From Oscillospiraceae bacterium (GTDB taxonomy: Bacteria > Bacillota_A > Clostridia > Oscillospirales > Oscillospiraceae), in contig JAFVPA010000020.1 in assembly GCA_017505505.1 (NCBI GenBank), positions 1 to 49,912 of the forward strand: DNA of 49,912 nt. Reading direction: 5' to 3'. The notes under the pieces were generated by a model. The model was not told where the DNA came from. It ran no database searches and saw nothing but the letters and a program-made list of their open reading frames with translations. Below, piece after piece: positions 23,562 to 32,394 of the stretch. Within the stretch, counting starts at the first letter, position 1. Every line of letters begins with the position of its first letter. The position numbers and the translations under genes were made by a program.

Positions 23562-24788
23562 TTAACGGATATGGCCATTGCCGTGGATGACGTACTTGTA
23601 GGTGGTCAGCTCACGCAGGCCCATGGGGCCACGGGCGTGGAGCTTCTGGGTGGAGATGCCCATTTCGCAGCCCAGACCGAACTCTCCGCCATCAGTGAAC
23701 CGGGTGGAGGCGTTGACGTAAACTGCAGCGCTGTCCACACCGGAGGTGAAGACGGCTTCGGCGTTGGGGTCGGAGGTGACGATGGCTTCGCTGTGTCCGG
23801 TGGAATGGGCAGCGATGTGGGCCACGGCTTCGTTCACATCCTCCACGCACTTGACGGCCAGAATATAATCCAGGAACTCGGTATCGAAGTCGTTCTCACC
23901 TGCGGGAGTTCCGGGGATGATGGAAGCGGCCATTTCATCCAGCCGCAGTTCTACTTTTGCGCCAATGCGGTCATGGAGCATGGGCAGGAATTCCTTGGCG
24001 ATGGCCTTATCCACCAGCAGGACTTCTTCGGCGTTGCAGACACTGGGACGGCTGGTCTTGGCGTTTTCGATGATATTCAGGGCCATGCCCAGGTCAGCGG
24101 ATTTTTCCACATACACATGGCAGATGCCGGTGCCGGTGGCAATGACGTTGACGGTGGCGGTACGGACGCAGGTGTTGATCAGGCCTGCGCCGCCCCGGGG
24201 GATCAGCAGATCCACATAGCCGTTGGCGGTCATCAGAGCGGTGGCGCTGGCCCGGGTGGTGTCCTGGACCAGATTCACGGCATTTTCGGTGATGCCCAGC
24301 TTCTTCAGACCGGCCCGGAGGGCATTGGTAATGGCGTTGGCGCTGCGGAAGGCTTCCTTGCCGCCTCTTAAGATGCAGACGTTGCCGCTCTTCAGAGCCA
24401 GAGCTGCGGCATCGGAGGTGACGTTGGGACGGCTTTCGTAGATGATGGCGATGACACCCATGGGAACGGCTTTTTTCTGGATCAGCAGGCCGTCAGCACG
24501 GGTGTGCTCCTCCAGCACCATTCCGGTGGGGTCGGGCAGGGCCGCCACTTCCCGGATGCCCTGGGCCATACCTGCAATTCTTGCGGAGGTCAGCAGCAGG
24601 CGGTCCAGCATCACATCGGAAACGGTGCCCTTTGCAGCCTCCAGGTCCTGGGCGTTGGCGGCCAGAATATCCGCTTCGTATTCCATCAGAGCATCCGCCA
24701 TGGCATTCAGGGCGGCATTCTTCTGTTCAGAGGTCAGTCGTGTGATCTCGGTTTTTGCTGCCTTGGCAGCTTCCAGCATGGTTTTCAT
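23562..24788 (-). CDS. proA: Glutamate-5-semialdehyde dehydrogenase (gamma-glutamyl phosphate reductase)
   Basis: A 408-residue enzyme reducing gamma-glutamyl phosphate to glutamate semialdehyde with NADPH. Typical motifs are [30 protein letters not shown] and the active-site cysteine region [15 protein letters not shown]. The C-terminal [21 protein letters not shown] is a family signature. The start at 24788 follows GGGAGGAACC. It lies between proB and proC; a REP pair fills the gap to proB. Confidence 0.96.
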   Translation of the reverse strand: MKTMLEAAKAAKTEITRLTSEQKNAALNAMADALMEYEADILAANAQDLEAAKGTVSDVMLDRLLLTSARIAGMAQGIREVAALPDPTGMVLEEHTRADGLLIQKKAVPMGVIAIIYESRPNVTSDAAALALKSGNVCILRGGKEAFRSANAITNALRAGLKKLGITENAVNLVQDTTRASATALMTANGYVDLLIPRGGAGLINTCVRTATVNVIATGTGICHVYVEKSADLGMALNIIENAKTSRPSVCNAEEVLLVDKAIAKEFLPMLHDRIGAKVELRLDEMAASIIPGTPAGENDFDTEFLDYILAVKCVEDVNEAVAHIAAHSTGHSEAIVTSDPNAEAVFTSGVDSAAVYVNASTRFTDGGEFGLGCEMGISTQKLHARGPMGLRELTTYKYVIHGNGHIR

Positions 24789-24811
24789 AAAGGTTCCTCC
24801 CATTGAGTAAA

Positions 24812-24907
24812 GTAGGGCGGGCTGCCCTCAGCCCGCCGGGCATCCAAGAGATGTCCGTTGGGAAATATGTCCGCAATCAGTGGCGGCTTGAGGGCAAGCC
24901 GCCCTAC
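24812..24907. repeat. Paired GTAGGG palindromic repeat (REP-like), copy 6
   Basis: Units GTAGGGCGGGCTGCCCTC... (from 24812) and ...GGGCAAGCCGCCCTAC (to 24907), inverted. It lies between proB and proA, ending 11 bases before the proB stop. Confidence 0.83.
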
Positions 24908-24917
24908 GGGGAATTTG

Positions 24918-25682
24918 TTATTTTGCGGTGAACATCGTGCCCACATCCTTACCGTCCAGGATATCGTAAAGATTGGTGGGCCGATTACCGTTGGCGATGA
25001 CCATATCACAGCCACAACCCAGGCAGATTTCCGCAGCGTGGAGCTTGGTGACCATACCGCCGGTGCCCTGGGTGGTGGAGCTGACTCCGGCCAGATTCAG
25101 AACGTGGTCATCGATCTTTGTGACCTTATGCAGCAACACAGCGTTGGGATCCTTGTGGGGATCGGCGGTGTACAGGCCGTCAATGTCAGAGAGCAAAATC
25201 AGCAGGTCGGCATTTACCGTTTCTGCAACCTTGGCGGCCAGGGTGTCGTTGTCACCGATGACGATCTCATCGGTGGCCACGGTGTCGTTCTCGTTGATGA
25301 TGGGCAGAGCGCCCAGTTCCAGCAGACGGTTCAGGGTGTTGGTGAAGTTTAAATGCCGGGTCTCGTTGACCATGTTGTCATTGGTGATCAGCAGCTGGGC
25401 CACGGTGTGGTGGTACTCGCTGAAAAGTTTATCGTAAGTATACATCAGTTCGCACTGGCCTACGGCGGCGGCCGCCTGCTTGGTGGGGATATCCTTAGGA
25501 CGCTCCCGCAGTCCCAGTTTGCCCACGCCCATGCCGATGGCACCCGAAGAGACCAGAATCACCTCGTGACCGGCATTTTTGATGTCGCTCATGGTCTTGC
25601 AAAGCTCCTCCACCCGGCGGATGTTCAGATGACCCGTAGCGTGGGCCAGGGTGGAAGTGCCGATTTTTACGACGATGCGCAT
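24918..25682 (-). CDS. proB: Glutamate 5-kinase
   Basis: A 254-residue amino-acid kinase phosphorylating glutamate, the committed step of proline synthesis. It shows RIVVKIGTSTL, VILVSSGAIGMGVGKLGL and NENDTVATDEIVIGDNDTLAA, all family signatures. It ends after the kinase domain, so it is the short form lacking the C-terminal PUA domain of E. coli ProB; the kinase domain itself holds the proline feedback site. The start at 25682 follows CAGGAGGAC. First gene of proB-proA-proC. Confidence 0.95.
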   Translation of the reverse strand: MRIVVKIGTSTLAHATGHLNIRRVEELCKTMSDIKNAGHEVILVSSGAIGMGVGKLGLRERPKDIPTKQAAAAVGQCELMYTYDKLFSEYHHTVAQLLITNDNMVNETRHLNFTNTLNRLLELGALPIINENDTVATDEIVIGDNDTLAAKVAETVNADLLILLSDIDGLYTADPHKDPNAVLLHKVTKIDDHVLNLAGVSSTTQGTGGMVTKLHAAEICLGCGCDMVIANGNRPTNLYDILDGKDVGTMFTAK

Positions 25683-25719
25683 ACATGTCCTCCTGTATCC
25701 AGAAAAAGAAATTTCGCTC

Positions 25720-25748
25720 ATTATACCACTTTAGTAAGATAAAGTAAA
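25720..25748 (-). promoter_or_regulatory. Sigma-A promoter of proB-proA-proC
   Basis: On the minus strand, TTTACT (25743-25748), 17-base spacer, perfect TATAAT (25720-25725), 38 bases before the start. Confidence 0.68.
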
Positions 25749-25779
25749 GAGGGAAATGGAAAAATGTTCAGGATGCAGC

Positions 25780-25808
25780 AAACGGCCGCAGCCAATCTGG
25801 CTGCGGCC
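25780..25808 (-). terminator. Terminator of the aconitase X operon
   Basis: Perfect 11-bp stem GGCCGCAGCCA/TGGCTGCGGCC with a 3-base loop, followed by only a short T run (GTTTGC) on the minus strand. Confidence 0.6.
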
Positions 25809-25822
25809 TTCGATATCGGTGG

Positions 25823-26266
25823 TTACTCGACGCAGACGACACCATTTTCCTTCACGGTGATGGTCATGCCTTCTTTCACATACTCCAGGAATTCCTCACC
25901 CAGACTGTCTACCACGGGCATGGACAGGCCGTCCAGCCAGACGGAGGCCAGGATGGAACCGGCGGCCGCCAGGGAGTCGATGGGTTTGGAGAAGAGCATA
26001 CAGGCGGGCTGCCGCTCCATGGCACAGGCGCAGTAGAGTACCAGACCGCCGGTGGTGGAGCCGATGGTCTGGGGCAGGCACAGGGCCTTGCCCAGCATTT
26101 CCTTTCCGTAGAGGTCAGGATTGTTCTGGTCACCGCAGGTGGCCTTCTTATCGCCGAACTGCAGCGCCTTCTGGAAGGAGGCCAGGGTATTCAGACCACC
26201 GTGGGACACCAGAGCTAGGGCGGTGACGGTGCCGGGAGCGACGACGCGGCCAACAAATTCTCTCAT
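25823..26266 (-). CDS. Aconitase X small (swivel-domain) subunit
   Basis: A 147-residue protein matching the DUF126/aconitase X swivel domain, the detached small subunit of type II AcnX enzymes. The conserved region LPQTIGSTTGGLVLYCA with the active-site serine and glycines is present, and the end MTITVKENGVVCVE is typical. It pairs with the large subunit just upstream: the two genes are separated by a single base, and GGGAGGC serves as its ribosome-binding site. Known AcnX enzymes are dehydratases of phosphomevalonate (archaea) or cis-3-hydroxy-L-proline (bacteria). The substrate here is not known. Confidence 0.87.
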   Translation of the reverse strand: MREFVGRVVAPGTVTALALVSHGGLNTLASFQKALQFGDKKATCGDQNNPDLYGKEMLGKALCLPQTIGSTTGGLVLYCACAMERQPACMLFSKPIDSLAAAGSILASVWLDGLSMPVVDSLGEEFLEYVKEGMTITVKENGVVCVE

Positions 26267-26267
26267 A

Positions 26268-27542
26268 TTATTTGCCTCCCTTCGTGATCTTCACCAGAAT
26301 TTCCTCCTCGGTATAGAACCGGGCGGTGGTGTAGGTGCGCAGCTTGTTGGAGCAGGTGATGACGGGCATCTTGCCAGCCAGGGGGTTGTTCATGTACATC
26401 AGCGGACAGATATAGCTGAGAATGACGCCGGTGGCCTTCAGCCGGGCGGCGTATTCAGTTTTTTCGAATTCCTTCTTCACGGCAGGGGCGGTTGTGAAGA
26501 CGGTGGGAATGGTGACCTTCTTCTCGCCGGAAGCCTTCAGACCTTCTTCCACCCGGACGGTCCAGTCAATGAGCTGCTGCATGGACATATGGGGACAGCC
26601 GATGAAGCACAGCTTGGGAGCGGCATCGGCGTTCTTCCACATGACAGGATAGTTGTTCTTCACCCGCTCCAGCTCCGCATCATCGATGACATAGACCTTG
26701 GCACCCTCTGCGATGAGGGCGGCACCCTGGTCTTTGGCCTCGGGAGTCAGATTTTCAATATGATAAAGGCCAACGGCACCGTTGGAGGCAGTGGCAGCGC
26801 CGAAATCCTTCAGGTAGGCGCAGGTTTCGTCGGTCAGGTCGGTCCCCAGCCACTGGTTCAGTCCGGTGATGTAGGGAACGTCCTCCATGACCTTCATGCC
26901 GATGGCGGAGCCCAGAAGCTGGGCTTCGGGCTTCTTCCGGCACTGGACCTTCACGATCCAGGTGGCCTTACGGCCTTCCTCGGTCAGCAGGCCGAAGTAG
27001 GGGACATAGCCTGCGATGGAACCCATGATATCCATGATGCCGGAGTTACGGTTACACCGGGCACCCAGGACGGAGTTGGCGTAGACCACAGCGGAGGATT
27101 CCGCCCAGCTGAGGATATCGCCCTGCTTGGGCTTGTTGCCCATCTGGTCCAGGTAGCAGGCACAGGAGAAGGCATCCTCGTTCATCAGACCCAGCTTTTC
27201 CAGCTGCTTTTCGTACTCTGCCTGCTTGGAGTACATGAAGTTGTTGAAGATGAAGTTCATCAGGAAGTTGGCAGGCACGTTCTTGTCCAGAGGCCGGGGG
27301 TCTACAGAGAATTTCTGCTGGGAGATGGCACCGGCATCAATAAGCTGCTGCATCAGGTCAAAGACCGGGCCCATCATTTTCAGGCCGAAGGAGGTGACCA
27401 GGTGGTTATATTCAGAGGTGACAGGTACCATTTTTTCCGCACCGAAGGTCTCACCGTACATGACCAGAGTCTTCATGACCTTAGCCATGACTTCGCCCTT
27501 GGAGCCGGACAGAATGGCCTGCTGTTCGGGGGTTAAAATCAT
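26268..27542 (-). CDS. Aconitase X catalytic (large) subunit
   Basis: A 424-residue protein of the DUF521/aconitase X family, the iron-sulfur dehydratase subunit. Family features include SEYNHLVTSFGLKMMGPVFD near the start, VYANSVLGARCNRNSGIMD with a probable cluster cysteine, FIGCPHMSMQQL, and ITCSNKLRTYTTARFY at the end. It forms a two-subunit (type II) enzyme with the following gene. The genes follow an Old Yellow Enzyme-type reductase on the same strand and precede the proline operon. A hydroxyproline-related dehydratase is one idea; an unknown hydroxy acid is equally possible. Confidence 0.87.
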   Translation of the reverse strand: MILTPEQQAILSGSKGEVMAKVMKTLVMYGETFGAEKMVPVTSEYNHLVTSFGLKMMGPVFDLMQQLIDAGAISQQKFSVDPRPLDKNVPANFLMNFIFNNFMYSKQAEYEKQLEKLGLMNEDAFSCACYLDQMGNKPKQGDILSWAESSAVVYANSVLGARCNRNSGIMDIMGSIAGYVPYFGLLTEEGRKATWIVKVQCRKKPEAQLLGSAIGMKVMEDVPYITGLNQWLGTDLTDETCAYLKDFGAATASNGAVGLYHIENLTPEAKDQGAALIAEGAKVYVIDDAELERVKNNYPVMWKNADAAPKLCFIGCPHMSMQQLIDWTVRVEEGLKASGEKKVTIPTVFTTAPAVKKEFEKTEYAARLKATGVILSYICPLMYMNNPLAGKMPVITCSNKLRTYTTARFYTEEEILVKITKGGK

Positions 27543-27570
27543 AATATTCCCTCCATAAAAAGTTTTTTGG

Positions 27571-27648
27571 AATGCAGAATGCTAAATTATAAATGCTAAA
27601 TTGCGGGGATAGGAAATTTAGCATTCAGCATTTATCATTTATAATTTC
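27571..27648. repeat. Small AATGCTAAAT inverted repeat, copy 2
   Basis: Arms AATGCTAAATT (27592-27602) and AATTTAGCATT (27615-27625), perfect 11 bases, with further degenerate copies of the same word on both flanks. The right edge covers the TAA stop of the downstream minus-strand reductase gene. Related to 16954-17011. Confidence 0.75.
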
Positions 27649-29699
27649 ATGCACAGATCCCATGCACCCCAGATGACGGTGCGCAGGTTGCCTACCTTAT
27701 AGGCATCGCCGATGACGTGGACATGCTTGCCCTTGGGGGCCAGGGGGGCGGGCTTGTAGCCGGTGGAGAGGATGACAGAGTCGGCATCGATCTTATACTG
27801 CATGCCGTTCTTGTCAGCCACCATAACACCATCGTCCAGAACTTCGCACAGCTTGGTTTCCAGGTGGACAGGGACCTTATTGGCGTTGAAGAAGTCCCGG
27901 AGGAAGCTGGTGTTGGCCAGACATACGCCTTTGGTGGTGATCAGATCATCCTGCATCTCTACGATGGTGGGCTGCTTGCCCTGGAGATACAGGTCGTAGG
28001 CGATCTCACAGCCGGTCAAACCACCGCCGATGATGACAACCTTGTCGCCCACTTCCTTCCGGCCACGGAGGAAGTCGATAGCCTGGATGCCCTTGTCAAT
28101 ACCGGGGACAGGGATGCGGTTGGCCACGGCGCCGGTGGCAATGATGATCTCGTCGGCCTGGGTGGCAGAAATGTCGGTGACCTCGGCATTCAGCTTGACC
28201 TCAATGGGATACTTGGTCAGCTCCCGCTTGTACCAGGTGATCAGGTCCCGGTCCTTCTCTTTGAAGGAGGGAGCAGCTGCGGCGATGAAGACACCGCCCA
28301 GTTCATTGGACTTTTCATACAGGGTGACCTTATGGCCCCGCTTGGCCAGCACCAGGGCGGCTTCCATACCGCCGATGCCGCCGCCAATGACGGCGATGTT
28401 CTTGACCTTCTTGGCGGGCTTGATGTAATGCTTTTTGGACTGCATGGTCTCGGCATTGATGGCGCAGCGGGCCAGACCCATGGTGTCGGTCAGGTCCTGG
28501 GTGTTGTAATGGCCCTTGGAGGAGGAGAAGTTGAAGCAGCCGCTGTGGCAGCAGATGCAGGGACGGATGTCCTCAATGCGGTCTTCGATGAGCTTGGTGA
28601 TCCATTCGGGGTCGGCCAGGAACTGACGGGCCACACCCATGGCATCGATCCTGCCCTCGGCAATGGCCTGAGCTGCGTCCTCCGGCTCCATTCGACCAGC
28701 GCAGACTACGGGGATATCCACGAACTGCTTAATGTGGGCAACGTCATCCAAATTGCAGTTCTGGGGCATGTACATGGGCGGGTGAGCCCAGTACCAGGAG
28801 TCGTAGGTGCCGTTGTCGGCGTTCAGCATATCGTAGCCTGCATCCTGCAAATATTTGGCAGCACGCTCAGATTCAGCCATATCACGGCCCATTTCCCTGG
28901 CATCCTCGCCGGGGACGATGCCCTGCTGGAAGCCCTTCAGCTTGGACTCTACGCTGTAGCGCAGGGAAACAGGGAAGTCCTCGCCGCAGCTTTCCTTGAT
29001 GGCCTTGACCACTTCCACGGCGAAGCGGTAGCGGTTTTCAAAACTGCCGCCGTATTCGTCGGTACGCTTGTTGAAAAACTCAATGGCGAACTGGTCCAGA
29101 AGATACCCTTCGTGAACAGCGTGGACTTCCACACCGTCAACACCGGCATCCTTGCAGAGCTTGGCGGTTTTGGCGAAGGCTTCGATGATCTCGTGGATCT
29201 GTTCTCTGGTCATTTCCGGGACGATGATATCCGGAGCCCACCGGGCAGGCTGGGCACTGGGGCTGGCCAGCTCATGGCTGGTGTCGATAATGGGCTTGAG
29301 CAGAGCACGGGTGAATTTGTTCTTGTGCAGGGGACCTACCAGCTCGGTGATGGCCCAGCTGCGGCCCATACCGGCGGTGAGCTGGATGAACAGCTTGGCA
29401 CCGGTCCTGTGGATCTCCTCCATAAAGACCTTCAGCTCTTCAAACATCTTGGGATTCTGCCACAGCCACTTGCCCCAGAAGGTATCCCGCAGAGGGGCAA
29501 TGCCGGGGATGATCAGGCCAACATTGTTGTTGGCCCGCTCCAGGAACAGCTTGGCCGCTTCCTTGTCAAAGCCGCAGCCGGTGAGTTCAAACCAGCCGAA
29601 GAGGGATGTGCCGCCCATGGGGCACATGACGATACGGTTCTTGATTTCCACGTTACCCACCTTCCAGGGGGTAAACAGGGATTCATATTTGGCATCCAT
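27639..29699 (-). CDS. NADH:flavin oxidoreductase / 2,4-dienoyl-CoA reductase-type enzyme (FMN, 4Fe-4S, FAD)
   Basis: A 686-residue enzyme of the Old Yellow Enzyme/enoate reductase group. Residues 1-370 form the FMN barrel (FTPWKVGNVEIKNRIVMCPM; VHAVHEGYLLDQF with conserved His and Tyr). Cysteines in PCICCHSGC near residue 385 and a later Cys (LARCAIN) form the 4Fe-4S cluster site. The C-terminal half is a FAD/NAD(P)H domain (IAVIGGGIGGMEAALVLAKRG; VVIIGGGLTGCEIAYDL). Relatives include 2,4-dienoyl-CoA reductase, BaiCD/BaiH bile-acid oxidoreductases and cinnamate reductase, so it probably reduces a conjugated C=C bond. It is upstream of the aconitase X genes on the same strand. Confidence 0.9.
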   Translation of the reverse strand: MDAKYESLFTPWKVGNVEIKNRIVMCPMGGTSLFGWFELTGCGFDKEAAKLFLERANNNVGLIIPGIAPLRDTFWGKWLWQNPKMFEELKVFMEEIHRTGAKLFIQLTAGMGRSWAITELVGPLHKNKFTRALLKPIIDTSHELASPSAQPARWAPDIIVPEMTREQIHEIIEAFAKTAKLCKDAGVDGVEVHAVHEGYLLDQFAIEFFNKRTDEYGGSFENRYRFAVEVVKAIKESCGEDFPVSLRYSVESKLKGFQQGIVPGEDAREMGRDMAESERAAKYLQDAGYDMLNADNGTYDSWYWAHPPMYMPQNCNLDDVAHIKQFVDIPVVCAGRMEPEDAAQAIAEGRIDAMGVARQFLADPEWITKLIEDRIEDIRPCICCHSGCFNFSSSKGHYNTQDLTDTMGLARCAINAETMQSKKHYIKPAKKVKNIAVIGGGIGGMEAALVLAKRGHKVTLYEKSNELGGVFIAAAAPSFKEKDRDLITWYKRELTKYPIEVKLNAEVTDISATQADEIIIATGAVANRIPVPGIDKGIQAIDFLRGRKEVGDKVVIIGGGLTGCEIAYDLYLQGKQPTIVEMQDDLITTKGVCLANTSFLRDFFNANKVPVHLETKLCEVLDDGVMVADKNGMQYKIDADSVILSTGYKPAPLAPKGKHVHVIGDAYKVGNLRTVIWGAWDLCMKL

Positions 29700-29747
29700 G
29701 GAAATATCTCTCCTTTTTGATAGAAATTAGGGAAAGCTTATGAAACC

Positions 29748-29776
29748 AGTATAAACGGAATTGGTGAAAGTGTCAA
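29748..29776 (-). promoter_or_regulatory. Sigma-A promoter of the reductase-aconitase X operon
   Basis: On the minus strand, perfect TTGACA (29771-29776), 17-base spacer, TATACT (29748-29753). Confidence 0.85.
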
Positions 29777-29861
29777 TCATATTGGTGCTGTTACTATAAA
29801 AAGTTGACGAAATCAACAAAACGAGGGAAGCTAGTTTGGGTAGATGCATCACCGCCCCAAA

Positions 29862-29892
29862 CGAAAAAGGAGCGCCCCATGGGGCGCTCCTT
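29862..29892 (-). terminator. Terminator of the GH3 gene
   Basis: Perfect 12-bp stem AAGGAGCGCCCC/GGGGCGCTCCTT followed on the minus strand by TTTCGTTT. Confidence 0.88.
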
Positions 29893-29903
29893 GCTGAAAA
29901 ATC

Positions 29904-32252
29904 TTAGTAGTGCAGACCGAAGCCGGAGCGGTAGTAGTTGCCGTCTTCGTCGCAGTAGGCGTAGCTGCCGCCCTTGACCTTGGCCAGGATGGCAGGATCG
30001 ATGTACTGGTCCTTGTCGTAGCCGGGCACATCGTTGGGGGAGGCGCAGATCTCACGAACAACACCGTCGATCTCCTTCTCGGTGATGGCGATGACCTCGG
30101 GGCAGGAGACCATGGTCAGACTCATCTTGCCGGTGGGGTTGAATTCGCCGGACAGGACATCCATCTGGGCACCCAGGGCGTTGCCCATGGCCACGGGGGA
30201 GATGGTGTACTGGAAGGTCAGACCGTCGCAGTAGGGTTCTAATCTTTCCAGGATCCAGGGGTTGCAGACCACGCAGGTAGCGATGACCTTGCCGCCATGG
30301 GCATGGACGGTCTCTGCCAGAGCGGGGATCTTGCCAACGCCACGGAGGGTGTTGATCTCGATCAGATTGCCGGTCTTCTTCTGGCTCTTGTTGACCTCGC
30401 GCTCTTCATGCATGAAGCCTTCCACCAGTTCCAGAACGGGCATGGAACGCTGAACGAAGACGATGTTGTTCTGCTTGGGCCAGACGTGCAGGTAGCAGTA
30501 GTCGCATTCCTCGGGAGTGTCTACGATTTCATAACCCTTGGCAGCCAGCAGGCCGGCCAGCTGCTTGCGCAGCTTCTCGTTGTCGTCTTCACCTGCAACA
30601 CCGGCACCCATCATCTGGGCCAGCCATGCGCCTGCGTCTTCACCGGAGAAGACGGCAACGTAGACCTTCTTGCCCTTGACCATGGGCAGAACGGCGTCGT
30701 GGTTCTTGGCCAGGACGACTTCCTTCTGGCAGGCCTTATAGGCGGCCTTCTTGGCACCCTCGTAGTTCTCGGCACGGACGCGGTCAGCCTCGGCGGGATC
30801 CAGGTAGGGATTGTCCACACGCTCCTGATAGAACAGGCTCAGCAGACGGCGGTAGTTGGCGCGGTCCAGGTCAGCCTTGGGCAGGCTGCCTTCTTCCACG
30901 GCCTTGACGATGTTCTCGGAATCGTAGTTGCCGCCGATAACATCGGTGCCGGCGGAAATGGCCTTGGCATAACGCTCGGACATAGACAGATGCTCCACAC
31001 CGTAGATCTGGGTGGTGGTGATGCCGGAGTCGGAGTTGACGTAGCCGGTAAAGCCCATGGTATCCCGGGCCAGATCGGTGATCAGTTCCTTGGAATAGGT
31101 GGAGGGGACGGATTCGGCAGAGGTCAGCTTGCCACGGTAGTACTGGGGAACGGTACGGCCGTCATTGGCAATACGGGAATAGTCGGGCATGATGGCAGAG
31201 GCCTTCATGTCGAAGGCTGCCTGGAAGGGAGGCAGGTGGTACTTTGCCATGGAGCCCTCGGTGGGGTAAAGTCTCCACTGACCGATGGGCAGGTGGGGCT
31301 CGAAGCCGTTTTCAGCAGGGCCGTCGCCGGGGAAGTGCTTGACGGTAAGGGCGATGGCACCCTTCTTCAGGCCATCTTCGCCGTCCTGGTAGCCCCGGAC
31401 CAGTTCCCGGGTGATACCGGCTGTGATCTCGGGACGCTCGCCGTAGGTGCCGGAGTTACGGGGCCAGCGGGGATCGGTGGATACGTCCACCTGGGGGCCA
31501 TACATGATGTTCAGGCCGCAGGCAGCCATCATCTTCCGGTCGGTCTGGGCCATGTCATAGACGATGTCGAAATTGCCGTCGCCCATGACTGCGGCACCGA
31601 AGCCCAGAAAGTCGGGGTAACCGATGTTGATGGGGTTGGTGTGCAGGGAATAGGGGATGGCCACACCGCCCTGGCAGGCTTCGTATTCCACGTACTGGGT
31701 GCCCAGGTTGTGGTACAGGGCGGCCACGGAAGCGGAGGCACGCATCTCACCGCGGTAGACACCGGCAGCCAGCTTGTTGTCCAGGACCTGACCGTCGTCA
31801 ACACGGTTGTCCAGACCCGGCAGGATTCCGGGAGGAACGGGCTCGTCGGGGTTATACTTCTTAAAGATCTTGGAAGGAACGATATTGCCATCTTCGTCCT
31901 TGGCACCCTCCAGAGTCATGGACAGGGGAGTGTTCCACAGGGTGTTCAGCACCAGACCGGCCTGCTGCTTCAGGGGCAGGTGGGCCACCATGTCGGCTGC
32001 GCGGACCTCGTGACTGTTGCGCCAGTCTTCATAGGGGGACAGGACACCGTCGTTGTCCATATCCTTGAAATACAGGCCGTCCTTGACGATGACACCGCAG
32101 GTGGTGACGCCGATGGTGGGGCCGTTCTCGTTGTGGAACAGGACAGGCTCCAGGTACATATCATTGATCTTGTCGCCCTCTTCCAGGACGTAAGGGGCAG
32201 GGATGTAGCCGTTTTTCATGTTGGGGTCGATGATCACGGGGTTCTTCTTCAT
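29904..32252 (-). CDS. Glycoside hydrolase family 3 protein (beta-glucosidase-like)
   Basis: A 782-residue family 3 glycosidase. The N-terminal barrel shows the conserved TVKHFPGDGPAENG and the nucleophile region GYVNSDSGIT, where the aspartate after Ser is the predicted nucleophile (usually SDW). The C-terminal alpha/beta sandwich follows from about residue 540. A DMDNDGVLSPYED segment near residue 65 looks like an EF-hand-type calcium loop. There is no signal peptide, so it is cytoplasmic and would need a transporter for its sugar, which is not in the window. It is divergent from a TetR-like regulator and their promoters overlap, so that regulator probably controls it. Confidence 0.9.
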   Translation of the reverse strand: MKKNPVIIDPNMKNGYIPAPYVLEEGDKINDMYLEPVLFHNENGPTIGVTTCGVIVKDGLYFKDMDNDGVLSPYEDWRNSHEVRAADMVAHLPLKQQAGLVLNTLWNTPLSMTLEGAKDEDGNIVPSKIFKKYNPDEPVPPGILPGLDNRVDDGQVLDNKLAAGVYRGEMRASASVAALYHNLGTQYVEYEACQGGVAIPYSLHTNPINIGYPDFLGFGAAVMGDGNFDIVYDMAQTDRKMMAACGLNIMYGPQVDVSTDPRWPRNSGTYGERPEITAGITRELVRGYQDGEDGLKKGAIALTVKHFPGDGPAENGFEPHLPIGQWRLYPTEGSMAKYHLPPFQAAFDMKASAIMPDYSRIANDGRTVPQYYRGKLTSAESVPSTYSKELITDLARDTMGFTGYVNSDSGITTTQIYGVEHLSMSERYAKAISAGTDVIGGNYDSENIVKAVEEGSLPKADLDRANYRRLLSLFYQERVDNPYLDPAEADRVRAENYEGAKKAAYKACQKEVVLAKNHDAVLPMVKGKKVYVAVFSGEDAGAWLAQMMGAGVAGEDDNEKLRKQLAGLLAAKGYEIVDTPEECDYCYLHVWPKQNNIVFVQRSMPVLELVEGFMHEEREVNKSQKKTGNLIEINTLRGVGKIPALAETVHAHGGKVIATCVVCNPWILERLEPYCDGLTFQYTISPVAMGNALGAQMDVLSGEFNPTGKMSLTMVSCPEVIAITEKEIDGVVREICASPNDVPGYDKDQYIDPAILAKVKGGSYAYCDEDGNYYRSGFGLHY

Positions 32253-32330
32253 GTGGCACGCTCCTTATATTATGATTGCATAGTTTTTATGCGTAAAGAT
32301 ACCGAATCTCTCGGCAAATTGTACATAGGT

Positions 32331-32360
32331 ATTGTAGCATAAGAAAAAATATGATACAAT
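32331..32360. promoter_or_regulatory. Overlapping divergent promoters and operator of GH3 and the TetR-like gene
   Basis: Inverted repeat ATTGTAGCATA (32331-32341) / TATGATACAAT (32350-32360), 10 of 11 bases paired. Read rightwards it gives TTGTAG, 17 bases, TACAAT (tetR-like); read leftwards TTGTAT, 17 bases, TACAAT (GH3). Thus each arm holds one gene's -10 and the other's -35. Regulator binding would block both. Confidence 0.65.
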
Positions 32361-32394
32361 ATGTCTTATAAAAATAGTACAAAAGAGGGAAATT

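Noticed and set aside
30297..32342. Very long open frame antisense to the GH3 gene; similar long antisense frames opposite fdhA (36780-38654), the enoate-reductase-like gene (27717-29720) and the NhaC-type gene (7220-8470)
   Set aside because: These arise from the strong C/G third-position bias of the real genes. They have low-complexity Gly/His/Gln-rich translations, no family motifs and no consistent ribosome-binding sites.
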